Positions 52,658-61,735 of a stretch of DNA of 64,000 bases are shown one piece after another. Location of the stretch: NCBI GenBank assembly GCA_003241485.1, contig QFQD01000002.1, positions 62,001-126,000 of the forward strand, in the 5' to 3' direction. The stretch comes from Ancylobacter novellus (GTDB lineage: Bacteria > Pseudomonadota > Alphaproteobacteria > Rhizobiales > Xanthobacteraceae). Position numbers and translations under genes: made by a program. The notes below the pieces were generated by a model. The model did not search any database, was not told where the DNA came from, and worked only from the letters and a program-made list of their open reading frames with translations. Within the stretch, counting starts at the first letter, position 1, and every line of letters begins with the position of its first letter.

Positions 52658-53527
52658 TCAGGCTTCAAGATGACGGCGCGGCGCGAGGCGGTGGATCAGC
52701 CCCCCGACCGGCCCGAACATGACCGACAGCGCATAGGCGCCGCCGGCGACGAGGATGATGGCGGGCCCGGAGGGCACGCTCATGTGATAGGAAACCAGCA
52801 GCCCGACGACGCCCGAACCGGCCGCCACCAGCACGGCGACGGCAACCATCGCCGTGAGTTCGCGAGTCCAGAACCGGGCCGTCGCGGCGGGCAGCATCAT
52901 CATGCCGACGGCCAGCAGCGTGCCGAGCGCGTGGAAGCCCCCGACCAGATTGGTCACCACCAGCGCCAGGAAGGCGAGATGGGAGGGCGCGCCCACCCGG
53001 CTCACCGAGCGCAGGAAGCCGGGATCGACGCTTTCCAGCACCAGCGGGCGCCACAGCAGAGCGAGCACCACCAGCGTCAGGCTGGAGATCGCCACGATCA
53101 GCAGCAGCGTCGGATCGTCCAGCGCCAGCACCGTGCCGAACAGCACATGCAGAAGGTCGACATTGGAGCCGCGCAGCGAGACCAGCAGCACGCCCAGCGC
53201 CAGCGAGACGAGGTAGAAGGCGGCGAGCGCCGCGTCCTCCTTCATCTGCGTCGCGCGGGCAACGGCACCGGCGCCGAGCGCCACGGCGAAGCCGGCCACC
53301 AGCCCGCCCACCGTCATCGCCCAGAGATTCAGCCCCGCCGCGAGGAAGCCGACCGCCGCACCTGGCAGGATGGCGTGCGCCATGGCATCGCCGGCAAGGC
53401 TCATCCGCCGCAGCATCATGAGCACGCCGACCGGACCGGCGCCAAGGCCGAGGGCCAGCACGCCCACCAGCGCGCGGCGCATGAAGTCGAATTCCGCGAA
53501 GGGGGCGATGAGATAATCGTACATCAT
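52658..53527 (-). CDS. znuB: Zinc ABC transporter permease
   Basis: A 289-aa inner-membrane permease of the ABC-3 family with about eight hydrophobic helices. The family region reads RRMSLAGDAMAHAILPGAAVGFL, and later GFHALGTLLAVGMMMLPAATARFW matches the conserved ABC-3 block. The ATG at 53527 overlaps the znuC stop (ATGA), which couples translation. A GTG/ATG frame further upstream was rejected because it lies within znuC. Confidence 0.95.
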   Translation of the reverse strand: MMYDYLIAPFAEFDFMRRALVGVLALGLGAGPVGVLMMLRRMSLAGDAMAHAILPGAAVGFLAAGLNLWAMTVGGLVAGFAVALGAGAVARATQMKEDAALAAFYLVSLALGVLLVSLRGSNVDLLHVLFGTVLALDDPTLLLIVAISSLTLVVLALLWRPLVLESVDPGFLRSVSRVGAPSHLAFLALVVTNLVGGFHALGTLLAVGMMMLPAATARFWTRELTAMVAVAVLVAAGSGVVGLLVSYHMSVPSGPAIILVAGGAYALSVMFGPVGGLIHRLAPRRHLEA

Positions 53528-54273
53528 GCCGCCCTCGCCGGCGCGGGCGCGCAGGCCGGAGCACTGTCGTCCCACGCCTCGCACATGCGCCGCGCCTCGA
53601 CGAGGTTGGCAGGGGTCAGCACCTCGCGCGTGGCGCCCCAGCCGACCGTCTCGCGCGCCAGCAGCAGGGTCTGCGGGAAATGCTGCCGCACCAGTTCCAT
53701 GTCGTGCAGCACGGCAAGCACGGTGCGGCCCTCGCCGTTCCAGCGCTCGACCAGCGCCACGAGATCGGCCACGGTGCCGGCATCAAGCGCGGTGAAGGGT
53801 TCGTCCAGCAGGATGAGGCGGGCTTCCTGCAGCAGCAGGCGGGCGAACAGCGTGCGCTGCATCTGGCCGCCCGACAGCGTGCCGATGGGGCGCGCCTCGA
53901 AGCCGGCGAGCCCGACTGCGGCGATCGCGTCCTCAATACGGGTCCGGTCGGCACGGCCGATGCCGCCGAACATGCCGGTGCGGCGCCAAAGGCCGGTGGA
54001 GACGAGGTCGAAGACGTCAATGGGGAAGGTGCGGTCGACCTCGGCCGCCTGCGGCAGATAGGCGATCTCGCGCGCGGGAACGCGGCTCTCGATCCGTCCG
54101 GCGAGCGGCTGGAGGATGCCGGCGATGCCCTTGAGCAGCGTCGACTTTCCCGCGCCATTGGGCCCGCACACCGCCAGCAGCTCACCCTCCGGCACGGTGC
54201 CGTCGAGATGGTGCACGGCCGGGTGCCGGTCATAGCCGAGCGTCAGGTCGCGAAAGGCCAGCACGTCTCCCAT
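53524..54273 (-). CDS. znuC: Zinc ABC transporter ATPase
   Basis: A 249-aa ABC ATPase. Walker A GPNGAGKST (37-45), Q-loop in AYLPQAAEV, signature TLSGGQMQRTLFAR, Walker B LILLDEPFTALD and H-loop AVLHDMELV are all complete. The ATG at 54273 shares a base with the stop of the His-rich gene (TGATG). The C-terminal 20 residues (CEAWDDSAPACAPAPARAA) are an Ala/Pro extension. It energises ZnuB for zinc import. Confidence 0.96.
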   Translation of the reverse strand: MGDVLAFRDLTLGYDRHPAVHHLDGTVPEGELLAVCGPNGAGKSTLLKGIAGILQPLAGRIESRVPAREIAYLPQAAEVDRTFPIDVFDLVSTGLWRRTGMFGGIGRADRTRIEDAIAAVGLAGFEARPIGTLSGGQMQRTLFARLLLQEARLILLDEPFTALDAGTVADLVALVERWNGEGRTVLAVLHDMELVRQHFPQTLLLARETVGWGATREVLTPANLVEARRMCEAWDDSAPACAPAPARAA

Positions 54274-54557
54274 CACGCGCCCCCGCCCCAGATCACCGCC
54301 AGAGCAAGCGCCCAGATGACCGCCGCCAGGGGCAGCACGATGACCAGCCGCTGCCAGACCGACAGCCGCAGGAAGGAAAAGCCCGGCCGTGCGGCGGGGT
54401 GGCGATGGCCCGGACCATGGGAATGGACATGCACATGGGGACGATGAGCGTGGCCGTGAGGCTCGGGGCCATGGTCGTGGGCAGGCCCATGGCCATGCGC
54501 GTGCCGATGGTGCGGTTCGGCAGGTGCGGCATCAATCTGGGCAGGCGCAGCGGTCAT
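54273..54557 (-). CDS. Histidine-rich small membrane protein heading the znu operon
   Basis: A 94-aa protein I do not recognise. Residues 16-53 hold 16 histidines in HxH runs (HHRHAHGHG, HVHVHSHG, HRH). A single hydrophobic helix (about 70-90, RLVIVLPLAAVIWALALAVIW) sits near the C-terminus with almost nothing after it, so it looks tail-anchored. Arg64 and Arg70 before the helix suggest that the His region faces the cytoplasm. It is the first gene of the zinc operon: its stop overlaps znuC (TGATG), and two candidate Zur boxes lie 22-72 bases upstream. A zinc-buffering or hand-over role for ZnuBC is an inference. Confidence 0.8.
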   Translation of the reverse strand: MTAAPAQIDAAPAEPHHRHAHGHGPAHDHGPEPHGHAHRPHVHVHSHGPGHRHPAARPGFSFLRLSVWQRLVIVLPLAAVIWALALAVIWGGGA

Positions 54558-54578
54558 CGGCGAACTCCGTGGCGGGTC

Positions 54579-54593
54579 TGATACAACATATCA
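54579..54593. promoter_or_regulatory. Candidate Zur box 1
   Basis: TGATACAACATATCA, an inverted repeat TGATA-N5-TATCA, 22 bases upstream of the His-rich protein's ATG. It shares the core GATACAAYATATC with box 2. AT-rich palindromes of this kind are typical Fur/Zur sites. Confidence 0.65.
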
Positions 54594-54614
54594 AACCGGC
54601 GCGTCCAGTCCTAC

Positions 54615-54629
54615 AGATACAATATATCA
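54615..54629. promoter_or_regulatory. Candidate Zur box 2
   Basis: AGATACAATATATCA, centred 36 bases from box 1. The two boxes and the sequence between them form an AT-rich island in otherwise GC-rich DNA, suiting a zinc-repressed promoter. No convincing -35/-10 pair can be singled out. Confidence 0.6.
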
Positions 54630-54791
54630 CTCGACCCTAGCGTCAGGTGACGCCGCCACGCCTTGTGCAAACTGCGACAGCGCGTCGGCCGAATTGATGG
54701 GCTCGCCCGTCTCGACGGCACGCCCGTCGCGCCTTATGAGAAGGCGCCTTGCTCGCCGGCGTCGCCGGCCTGTTCGATCTGGAGCCCGTTC

Positions 54792-55316
54792 ATGGACATT
54801 TCACGCATTTCGGCCGGACCGAATCCGCCTGACGAAATCAACGTCATCATCGAGATCCCGGCCGGCGGTGCGCCGGTGAAGTACGAGATCGACAAGGAGT
54901 CGGGCGCGCTGTTCGTCGACCGCTTCCTGCACACGCCGATGTTCTACCCGGGCAATTACGGCTTCATCCCGCACACGCTCGGCGATGATGGCGATCCGCT
55001 CGACGTCATCGTCGTCTCGCCGATCCCGCTGCTGGCCGGCTCGGTCATCCCCGCCCGCCCGGTGGGCGTGCTCATCATGTCGGACGAGAAGGGCGGCGAC
55101 GAGAAGATCCTCGCGGTGCCCGCGACCTCCGTCTACCCCTACCATGCCAATGTGAAGAACTACACCGACCTGCCCCCGATCATCGTCGAGCAGATCGAGC
55201 ACTTCTTCACCCACTACAAGGACCTGGAGAAGGGCAAGTCGGTCTCCGTCGGGGGCTGGAAGGATGCCGCCGGCGCCGGGCAGATCATCCTCAAGGGCAT
55301 CGCCGCCGCCAAGTGA
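54792..55316 (+). CDS. ppa: Inorganic pyrophosphatase
   Basis: A 174-aa soluble family I pyrophosphatase that hydrolyses PPi and drives biosynthetic reactions. The active-site signature DDGDPLDVIV is present, with KYEIDKESG near the N-terminus and the conserved YPGNYGFIPHTLGD and HFFTHYKDLE segments. The ATG at 54792 has a GGAG site; the longer in-frame start overlaps the zinc promoter island. It is divergent from the znu operon and followed by three copies of a hairpin-bearing repeat. Confidence 0.97.
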   Translation: MDISRISAGPNPPDEINVIIEIPAGGAPVKYEIDKESGALFVDRFLHTPMFYPGNYGFIPHTLGDDGDPLDVIVVSPIPLLAGSVIPARPVGVLIMSDEKGGDEKILAVPATSVYPYHANVKNYTDLPPIIVEQIEHFFTHYKDLEKGKSVSVGGWKDAAGAGQIILKGIAAAK

Positions 55317-55353
55317 CGGCGCGCCCGCCGCGCGCGGGCGCTCGGCGCTGACG

Positions 55354-55478
55354 AAGGTCGAGGGCCGTCCGCCTGCTGCGGGCGGCCGGACAAAACCAAA
55401 GTTCGAGGGCCGCCCGCCTGCTGCGGGTGGCCGGACAAAACCAAGGTTCGAGGGCCGCCCGCCTGCTGCGGGCGGCCC
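55354..55478 (+). repeat. 45-bp tandem repeat (2.8 units) of a terminator-like hairpin
   Basis: Units at 55354-55398, 55399-55443 and 55444-55478 (partial). Each contains GAGGGCCG-YCCGCC-TGCTGCGGG followed by a GGCC-type arm, so each folds into a GC-rich hairpin. The units differ by only a few bases. As 45 is a multiple of three, the repeat opens false reading frames. Confidence 0.9.
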
Positions 55479-55480
55479 TT
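55451..55480 (+). terminator. Terminator hairpin of ppa (last repeat unit)
   Basis: Stem A-GGGCCGCCCGC (55451-55462), loop CTGCT, GCGGGCGGCCC-T (55468-55479), then a second T. The two earlier repeat units carry imperfect versions of the same hairpin. Confidence 0.7.
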
Positions 55481-55526
55481 GGCATTTCAATTGCTGCGGA
55501 AGGGTCTCCTGCCTTGCGGAGTTCCC

Positions 55527-56246
55527 ATGCCCCTCAATTTCATCAATCGCGGCAGCTATCGCGACCGCATCATCCCGGCCGCCGAACTCGGCGAGATCGG
55601 CCCGCCGCCCTATACCGGCAGCTATCCGGTGAAGCTGCCCGACGGCGACTGGGCCGACCTGCCCTTCCTCGCCCTGCCGCCCGATTTCGACACAGCCATT
55701 GCCTATCTCTGCATCACCGAAAACTCGTTCGAGCTGGAGGACCGGCTCTCCTCGGCCATGGTCGAGGCGGTGCGCGATCTGGAGCCCGACGTGGTGATCG
55801 GCATGCCGACGCTCGGCATGGTGCTCGCCGCCTCGGTGGCCAAGAAGCTCGGCCATCCCCACTACGTGCCGCTGAGCTATTCGCGCAAATTCTGGTTCGA
55901 GGACGAACTCTCCATCCCGGTGGTCTCCATCACCTCGCCGCTCAAGCCGAAGACCGTGTTCATCGACCCTCGCCTGCTGGAGCGGCTGGAAGACAAGCGC
56001 GTGCTGCTTGTCGAGGACGTCATCTCCACCGGCGGCACCGTCGCGGCGGAGCTTGAGCTGATGAAGCGCATCGGCGCCAACGTGGTCGGCGTCGCCACCG
56101 CGATCAAGGAGACCAATGTCTGGCAGCACAAGCTCGGCGCGATAGATCCCGCCTGGCCGGGCCTGGTGCGCGCGCCGATCAGCTGCCCGCTGTTCCGCAA
56201 GGGCGAGGGTGGCTGGTACCCGGACTGGTCGACGCTGCCGGCGTAA
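55527..56246 (+). CDS. Phosphoribosyltransferase-family protein
   Basis: A 239-aa type I phosphoribosyltransferase. The PRPP-binding motif is RVLLVEDVISTGGTV (acidic pair Glu-Asp and the TGG turn); a central VVIGMPTLGMVLAASVAKKLG and YSRKFWFEDEL suggest a purine-type substrate pocket. I cannot name the base or the pathway. The ATG at 55527 is the first good start after the ppa repeat; the longer frame reads through the terminator. It is convergent with the MmgE/PrpD gene, four bases away. Confidence 0.85.
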   Translation: MPLNFINRGSYRDRIIPAAELGEIGPPPYTGSYPVKLPDGDWADLPFLALPPDFDTAIAYLCITENSFELEDRLSSAMVEAVRDLEPDVVIGMPTLGMVLAASVAKKLGHPHYVPLSYSRKFWFEDELSIPVVSITSPLKPKTVFIDPRLLERLEDKRVLLVEDVISTGGTVAAELELMKRIGANVVGVATAIKETNVWQHKLGAIDPAWPGLVRAPISCPLFRKGEGGWYPDWSTLPA

Positions 56247-56250
56247 GAGT

Positions 56251-57672
56251 TCAGAGCCGGCCGGAAAGAGCCGCGCCGAGATCCGGCACCGTCTCGATGT
56301 GTTCGATCAGGGCGAGCAGATCGGCGGCGCCCTGCGCACCGAGGGCGACCGCCGCGTTGGCACGGAACTTCTGCGCCACCGCGCCGGCGGCGAGCGGGCG
56401 CACCACGCCGCCCGGCGCATCGACGACAAGGGCGGAGCTGTGCTGCGTCCCTTCCTTCAACCGGATATCGACCCGGCCCGCCGGCCGGCGCTGGCCGCTC
56501 ATCAGTTCGCTCGCCTCGGCATCGACCCGGCCGGTGACGCGCGCGGCCAGCGCCTTCAGCACCGGCGAGGTCATGTGCGCGTCGTCGTACCAGTGCGGGC
56601 GGGGCAAGCGCAGCGCGAGCGCGGCGAGCGTGTAGGGGAAGGAGAACTGCGCGTCGTTGATGCTGAGCGGGGCGGCATCCATGAAGTCGCGCAGCAGCGC
56701 CGCGTCGGTATGCACGACGATGGCGTCGATCGCTTCCGCCGCGATGGCATGCGCCGCCAGCAGTCCCTCAAAAGCATCGAGCGTCGTGTGCATCCAGCGG
56801 CAGGCCGGGTAGGGTTTCAGCGTGTTGAAGCCGAGCGTCCAGTTCGCGCCGAGCCCGTCGGTGAGCCGCTCCGGCTCGAACTGGTCGGAACCGAGCATGC
56901 GCCACAGGCCCGAGGGGCCATCGAGCACCGCCTTGGCGCCGATGAGGCCGGCGCGGTGCAGGCTGACGCCGCGCACGCCCGCCTCCGCCGCCGGGGCGAG
57001 GAAATCCTTGAAGGTGATGAGCGGCCGGCGCTCCCAATTATATTTCCGCAGGCTCGGCACGCTGGCGAAGGTGCCGGCGAAGCCGAGCGCGTTCTCCATT
57101 CCCGCGTCATCGAGGCCGATCAACCGGCCATACGCGATGGCCGCGCCGATCGCCTGGTGCTGGCACACGCCATAGACCTCGCGAAAGCGCGCGAGGCTCG
57201 GCTGGATGGCGCGGATGAGGCGGTTGTTGACCTCATAGGCCAGCGCTACGGCGGTGACGAAGTCCGCGCCGCTCACCGTCCGCTCGAAGCAGGCACTGAG
57301 CGCGGCGGCGACGATGGAGGCGCCGGGATGGCCCATGCCGCGCCCGTTCTCGTCATCGAGACCGTCGTCGAAATCGAGCGCGTTCATCGCGGCGGCATTG
57401 ACGAAAGCGGCCGCCACGGGGCCGAAACCCTCGCTCTCGCCCAGCACGCGGCACGGGCCGGGGCGCGCCTCAAGCCGGGTGGCGGCGAGAATGGCCCGCT
57501 GCATGCCGGTCGAGGCGCCGGCAAGGCCGCAGCCGAGACTGTCGAGAATATGCGTGCGCGCCTTTGCCCGCGTCGCTTCCGGGATCGCCGCGCCGTCGAA
57601 ACTCGCGGCGAACCGGCTGACGGCGGCGGTGACGGCGGTTTCCATCCGATCAGCCGAGGAAGGTGCGGTCAT
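56251..57672 (-). CDS. MmgE/PrpD-family protein
   Basis: A 473-aa protein of the MmgE/PrpD family, which includes 2-methylcitrate dehydratase, cis-aconitate decarboxylase and an iminodisuccinate epimerase-like group. Recognisable parts are HILDSLGCGLAG, ALDFDDGLDDENGRGMGHPGAS and the substrate-domain KPYPACRWMHTTLDA. No other propionate genes are near, so methylcitrate is unlikely. It is the last gene of the amino-acid ABC operon. Start is ambiguous: ATG 57672 overlaps the preceding gene by 23 bases, ATG 57645 does not. Function in the operon is probably dehydration, decarboxylation or epimerisation of an acid. Confidence 0.88.
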   Translation of the reverse strand: MTAPSSADRMETAVTAAVSRFAASFDGAAIPEATRAKARTHILDSLGCGLAGASTGMQRAILAATRLEARPGPCRVLGESEGFGPVAAAFVNAAAMNALDFDDGLDDENGRGMGHPGASIVAAALSACFERTVSGADFVTAVALAYEVNNRLIRAIQPSLARFREVYGVCQHQAIGAAIAYGRLIGLDDAGMENALGFAGTFASVPSLRKYNWERRPLITFKDFLAPAAEAGVRGVSLHRAGLIGAKAVLDGPSGLWRMLGSDQFEPERLTDGLGANWTLGFNTLKPYPACRWMHTTLDAFEGLLAAHAIAAEAIDAIVVHTDAALLRDFMDAAPLSINDAQFSFPYTLAALALRLPRPHWYDDAHMTSPVLKALAARVTGRVDAEASELMSGQRRPAGRVDIRLKEGTQHSSALVVDAPGGVVRPLAAGAVAQKFRANAAVALGAQGAADLLALIEHIETVPDLGAALSGRL

Positions 57673-58558
57673 AGAGTTCCGACAGGCGGGCGGTCATCGG
57701 ACAGGGCAGCGCGGCGCCGATCGCCCGCCCGTCGAGGCTGCGCACCGGCGTGATGCCGCCGAACGTGCCGGTGACGAAAGCGCCATCGGCATTATAGGCC
57801 TCGGCCAGGGTGAAGTCGGTCTCGCGGCAGGCGATGCCTTCCTTGGCGCAGAGCGCGATCACTTTGCGGCGCGTGATGCCCTTGAAGCAGGTGCGGCCGG
57901 TGGAGGTGAGCACCTCGCCGCGCTTCACGATGAAGAAGTTCGTCGAATTGCAGCTGGCGACGAAGCCGTTCGGATCCAGCATCAGCGCCTCATGCGCGCC
58001 GGCGGCGATGGCCTGCAGCAGCGGGCGGATGAAATTCAGCCGGCTGTGGGAATTGAGATGCAGGTCGAAACTGTCCGGCCCCGAGGTGCGGAAAGTGGAG
58101 GTGAACAGCTTGATGCCGGCCTTCTTGATTTCCGGGTCCGGCACCTTGAATTCGGCGGTGATGGCGATGGTCGGGCGGCCCAGCGCGTTGCGCGGGTCCT
58201 GATGCACGGTGCGCTTCTCGCCGCGCGTCACCATCAGGCGGATATGGCCGCCATCGGTCATGGCGTTGGCGGCGCACAGCTCTTCCAGCGCGGCGCGCAG
58301 CTGGGGTTTGGGCATGCCGATGTCGAGAGCGATGGTGTTGGCGCCCTCATAGAGGCGGTCGAGATGGTCGTCGACCAGCACCAGCCGGCCCTTGGCCATG
58401 CGGATGCCTTCCCATACGCCGTCGCCGAGACCGAAGCCGGCATCGAAGATCGACACCATCGCCTCGGCGCGCTTGACCAGACGGCCGTTCAGCCAGATCC
58501 ACAGATCGTGGTTGCGCGGGTCCTCGACCGGCGTCTGGGCGCCCTTTTCCTCGGCCAT
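57650..58558 (-). CDS. Class IV aminotransferase homologue lacking the PLP lysine
   Basis: A 302-aa protein with the complete class IV (D-alanine/branched-chain aminotransferase) fold: IFDAGFGLGDGVWEGIR, the GITRRKVIALC block and VTGTFGGITPVRSLDG. At the position of the PLP-binding lysine the sequence reads NSHSRLNF, with Arg173 (codon CGG), and there is no lysine between 151 and 211. The partner glutamate region (TEGSSSN in D-amino-acid aminotransferase) reads VASCNSTN. Normal transamination is therefore doubtful. It lies 12 bases after the ABC ATPase and overlaps the MmgE/PrpD start. Confidence 0.85.
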   Translation of the reverse strand: MAEEKGAQTPVEDPRNHDLWIWLNGRLVKRAEAMVSIFDAGFGLGDGVWEGIRMAKGRLVLVDDHLDRLYEGANTIALDIGMPKPQLRAALEELCAANAMTDGGHIRLMVTRGEKRTVHQDPRNALGRPTIAITAEFKVPDPEIKKAGIKLFTSTFRTSGPDSFDLHLNSHSRLNFIRPLLQAIAAGAHEALMLDPNGFVASCNSTNFFIVKRGEVLTSTGRTCFKGITRRKVIALCAKEGIACRETDFTLAEAYNADGAFVTGTFGGITPVRSLDGRAIGAALPCPMTARLSELYDRTFLG

Positions 58559-58570
58559 GTGCTGTCTCGC

Positions 58571-59365
<795 letters not shown>

Positions 59366-59370
59366 GGCGC

Positions 59371-60039
59371 TCAGGCTCCCTTGGAATTGAGGCGACGCTC
59401 AAGCGCGTAGGCGGCCAGCGTTCCCGGATAGATGAGGACGAAATAGATCACCGCGACGACCGTGAAGGTCTCCAGCGGCAGGAAGGTCTGCGTGCTCAGC
59501 ATCTTCGCCTCGTACATCAGCTCCTGCACGGTGATGGTGGAGGCAATGGAGGTCATCTTGGCCAGCTCGACGCCGCGATTGGTGAAGGCGGGCACCATGC
59601 GAGCCAGCGCCTGCGGCACCGCCACGCGGCGCAGCAGCTGCCATTCGCTCATGCCGATGGCGCGCCCGGCTTCCCATTGCCCGGCCGGCAGAGACTGCAG
59701 GCCGGCGCGCCAGATCTCGGCGCAATAGGCGGAGGTATTGAGGAACAGGCCGAGCGCCGCCGCCACGAAGGCGGTGGGCTGCCAGCCGGTGAGCGCCGGC
59801 ATGGCGTAATAGAACCAGATCAGCTGCACCAGCACCGGGGTGTTGCGGAAGATCTCGATATAGGTGGTGGCGATGAGGTTCGGCACGCGCCGCGAAGAGG
59901 CGCGCGCCAGGCCGATGAACAGCCCGCACACCAGCGCGCCGGAAAAGGCGATGGCGAAGAGCAGGATGGTGAGCTTCAACCCGCGCAGCAGCAGGTCGCT
60001 ATTGGCCAGGATCTCGCCGAACTGGAAGGTGTAATTCAT
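59371..60039 (-). CDS. Amino-acid ABC transporter permease 2
   Basis: A 222-aa permease of the His/Glu/Gln/Arg (HisMQ) family with about five helices. The EAA loop is QWEAGRAIGMSEWQLLRRVAVPQAL, and FRNTPVLVQLIWFYYAMP is the conserved family stretch (split for length). I placed the start at the ATG 60039, five bases after the upstream gene's stop; the frame stays open far upstream but reads a shadow of permease 1. Confidence 0.94.
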   Translation of the reverse strand: MNYTFQFGEILANSDLLLRGLKLTILLFAIAFSGALVCGLFIGLARASSRRVPNLIATTYIEIFRNTPVLVQLIWFYYAMPALTGWQPTAFVAAALGLFLNTSAYCAEIWRAGLQSLPAGQWEAGRAIGMSEWQLLRRVAVPQALARMVPAFTNRGVELAKMTSIASTITVQELMYEAKMLSTQTFLPLETFTVVAVIYFVLIYPGTLAAYALERRLNSKGA

Positions 60040-60044
60040 CTCGA

Positions 60045-60716
60045 TCACCGTGCGGCGCGGCGCGCGAGGCGGTGTTCCACCGCGCGCATGCCGAGGCTGG
60101 CGACGAACAGCACGGTGAAGAACATCACGGCCACCGTCGAATAGATCTCCATCGGGCGGTAGGTCTGCGTCGCCAGCACCATCGCCTTGTAGACCAGCTC
60201 GCCATAGGTGAGCGTGGCGGCAAGCGAGGTGGTCTTCACCAGCTCGAAGGAGCGCTCCATCAGCGGCGGGATCATGCGCCGGAACGCCTGGGGCAGGATG
60301 ACCCGGCGCATGAGCTGCACATGGCTCATGCCGATGGCGCGACCCGCCTCCCACTGCCCGCGCTCGACCGAGATGATGCCGCCGCGGAACACCTCGGCGA
60401 AGAAGGCGCCGGACTGCACCGAGAGCGCCGCCGCCGCTGCCGCGAAGGGCGAGAGGCTGATGCCGGTGAGGATCGGCAGGCCGTAGAAATACCAGAAGAA
60501 GTGAACCAGCGGCGGTGTGTTGCGGTAGAACTCGATGATCGCGGTCGCCGGCAGCGAGACGAAGCGCGACGGCGCCAGCCGCCCCATCGCCAGCATGAGC
60601 CCGATGGCGAGGCCGAGCGCGATGGAGAAGCCGGAGAGCTTCAGCGTGTTGACCAGCCCTTCCAGCAGAACGTCGAAGTTCAGCCAGACCGGCCGGAAGT
60701 CCCACACATAGTGCAT
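60045..60716 (-). CDS. Amino-acid ABC transporter permease 1
   Basis: A 223-aa HisMQ-type permease. Family marks are IIEFYRNTPPLVHFFWYFYG and the EAA loop GQWEAGRAIGMSHVQLMRRVILPQAF (in two pieces: GRAIGMSHVQLMRR, VILPQAFRR). It pairs with permease 2 to form the membrane channel. It is separated from the binding-protein gene by 91 bases holding a strong hairpin, which probably sets the binding protein at a higher level than the membrane parts. Confidence 0.94.
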   Translation of the reverse strand: MHYVWDFRPVWLNFDVLLEGLVNTLKLSGFSIALGLAIGLMLAMGRLAPSRFVSLPATAIIEFYRNTPPLVHFFWYFYGLPILTGISLSPFAAAAAALSVQSGAFFAEVFRGGIISVERGQWEAGRAIGMSHVQLMRRVILPQAFRRMIPPLMERSFELVKTTSLAATLTYGELVYKAMVLATQTYRPMEIYSTVAVMFFTVLFVASLGMRAVEHRLARRAAR

Positions 60717-60768
60717 AAGGTTCGGCCTTGCCGGACGTCGAGGGGCGGACGGGCGCAGGAGCGAGGAA

Positions 60769-60792
60769 GCGCGCCGGTCTCAGCCGGCGCGC
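60769..60792 (-). other. Intercistronic hairpin after the binding-protein gene
   Basis: Stem GCGCGCCGG (60769-60777), loop TCTCAG, CCGGCGCGC (60784-60792). It has no T-run. It is placed as in other ABC operons where such a stem stabilises the binding-protein message or partly terminates. Confidence 0.6.
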
Positions 60793-60807
60793 CCCTCACA
60801 AAAGCGA

Positions 60808-61677
60808 TCAGGCCTTCCAGCGCTCGCGCATGATCGCCGGGGTGGCCGCGGGATCGATGCCGCGGAAGGCGAGATATTCCTCGAAGATCTTCTGGGTCTG
60901 GCCGGTGGCGTAGAAATAGCCGAGGCACACGCCCAGCCAGTCGCGCCAGCTCTTGTCGGCGACGTTCGGCACCGCGGCGCTGGAGGGCGACTCGCGCATC
61001 GGCTGCGGCAGGATGATCTTGCCCTTCTTGATGCGCGACTGCAGCATCACCAGCGCCGGATGGAACAGCGAGATGCCGTCCATGCGCCCGGCGATGAAGG
61101 CCGCGCCGGTCTCGTCCGCGCTGGGGAAGCGCTCGATCGTCGCCTTGGGCAGGCGCACCGTGATGTCGCGGTCGGGCGAGGTGCCGAGCACGACGCCGAT
61201 GCGGAATTCCGGCTTGTTCATCTCCTCCCAGGTGGTCACGGTCTGGCCATCGGCCAGCAGGACGCCCTGCGCGTACCAGAACATGGGCTGGATGGGGAAA
61301 TCGACCGCCAGCGCGCGCTGCGGCGTCGCGTCCATGGTGAACATGACGTCGAACTGGCCGGCCTGGAGCGCGGCGACCGCATTGCCCCAGGTGGTCTCCA
61401 CCGGCACCGGCTTCACGCCGAGTTCCTTGGCGACCGCGACGCCGGTTCCCCAGCCGAGGCCGTACCACTCGCCCGAGCGCTGGTCCTTGTAGAACCACGG
61501 TTCGCCCGGCGCGACGCCGATGCGCAGCTCGCCGCGATCGCGGATCGCCTTGAGCGTGGAGCCGGCGCTGGCCTCCTGCGCGAGCACCGGACCGGCGCTG
61601 GCGGCAAGGGCGGCACCCGCGCCGAAGAGCGAGCCGGCGGCAAGGAAGGTGCGGCGGCTGCCGATATTTTCAGTCAT
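60808..61677 (-). CDS. Amino-acid ABC transporter binding protein (Tat-type signal)
   Basis: A 289-aa extracellular solute-binding protein (SBP_bac_3). The N-terminus carries a twin-arginine motif SRRTFLAAGS before the hydrophobic stretch and a cleavage site VLA-QEA near residue 34, so export by Tat is likely. The mature part has GELRIGVAPGEPWFYKD, GNAVAALQAGQFDVMFTMD and FRIGVVLGTSPDRD, typical of polar amino-acid binders. The substrate is unknown. It is the first structural gene of the operon, 95 bases after the XRE-cupin gene. Confidence 0.93.
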   Translation of the reverse strand: MTENIGSRRTFLAAGSLFGAGAALAASAGPVLAQEASAGSTLKAIRDRGELRIGVAPGEPWFYKDQRSGEWYGLGWGTGVAVAKELGVKPVPVETTWGNAVAALQAGQFDVMFTMDATPQRALAVDFPIQPMFWYAQGVLLADGQTVTTWEEMNKPEFRIGVVLGTSPDRDITVRLPKATIERFPSADETGAAFIAGRMDGISLFHPALVMLQSRIKKGKIILPQPMRESPSSAAVPNVADKSWRDWLGVCLGYFYATGQTQKIFEEYLAFRGIDPAATPAIMRERWKA

Positions 61678-61706
61678 GCGTCATCCTCTGGAACTGGATG
61701 GAAAGA

Positions 61707-61733
61707 TTTATAGTTTTTTTGTAGATAATTCAA
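61707..61733 (-). promoter_or_regulatory. Promoter candidate of the amino-acid ABC operon
   Basis: On the minus strand, TTGAAT (61733-61728), a 15-base spacer with seven A's, and TATAAA (61712-61707). The spacer is short, which suggests weak or activated transcription. The palindromic operator lies directly upstream of the -35. Confidence 0.45.
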
Positions 61734-61735
61734 GA

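Noticed and set aside
54389..54640. Plus-strand ORFs opposite the His-rich protein
   Set aside because: They are the complement of CAC/CAT-rich codons (GTG/ATG-rich) and run into the Zur boxes; no start signal.
55264..55632. A plus-strand frame with EGRPPAAGG repeats
   Set aside because: It arises from the 45-bp terminator repeat, whose length is a multiple of three, and overlaps ppa and the phosphoribosyltransferase start.
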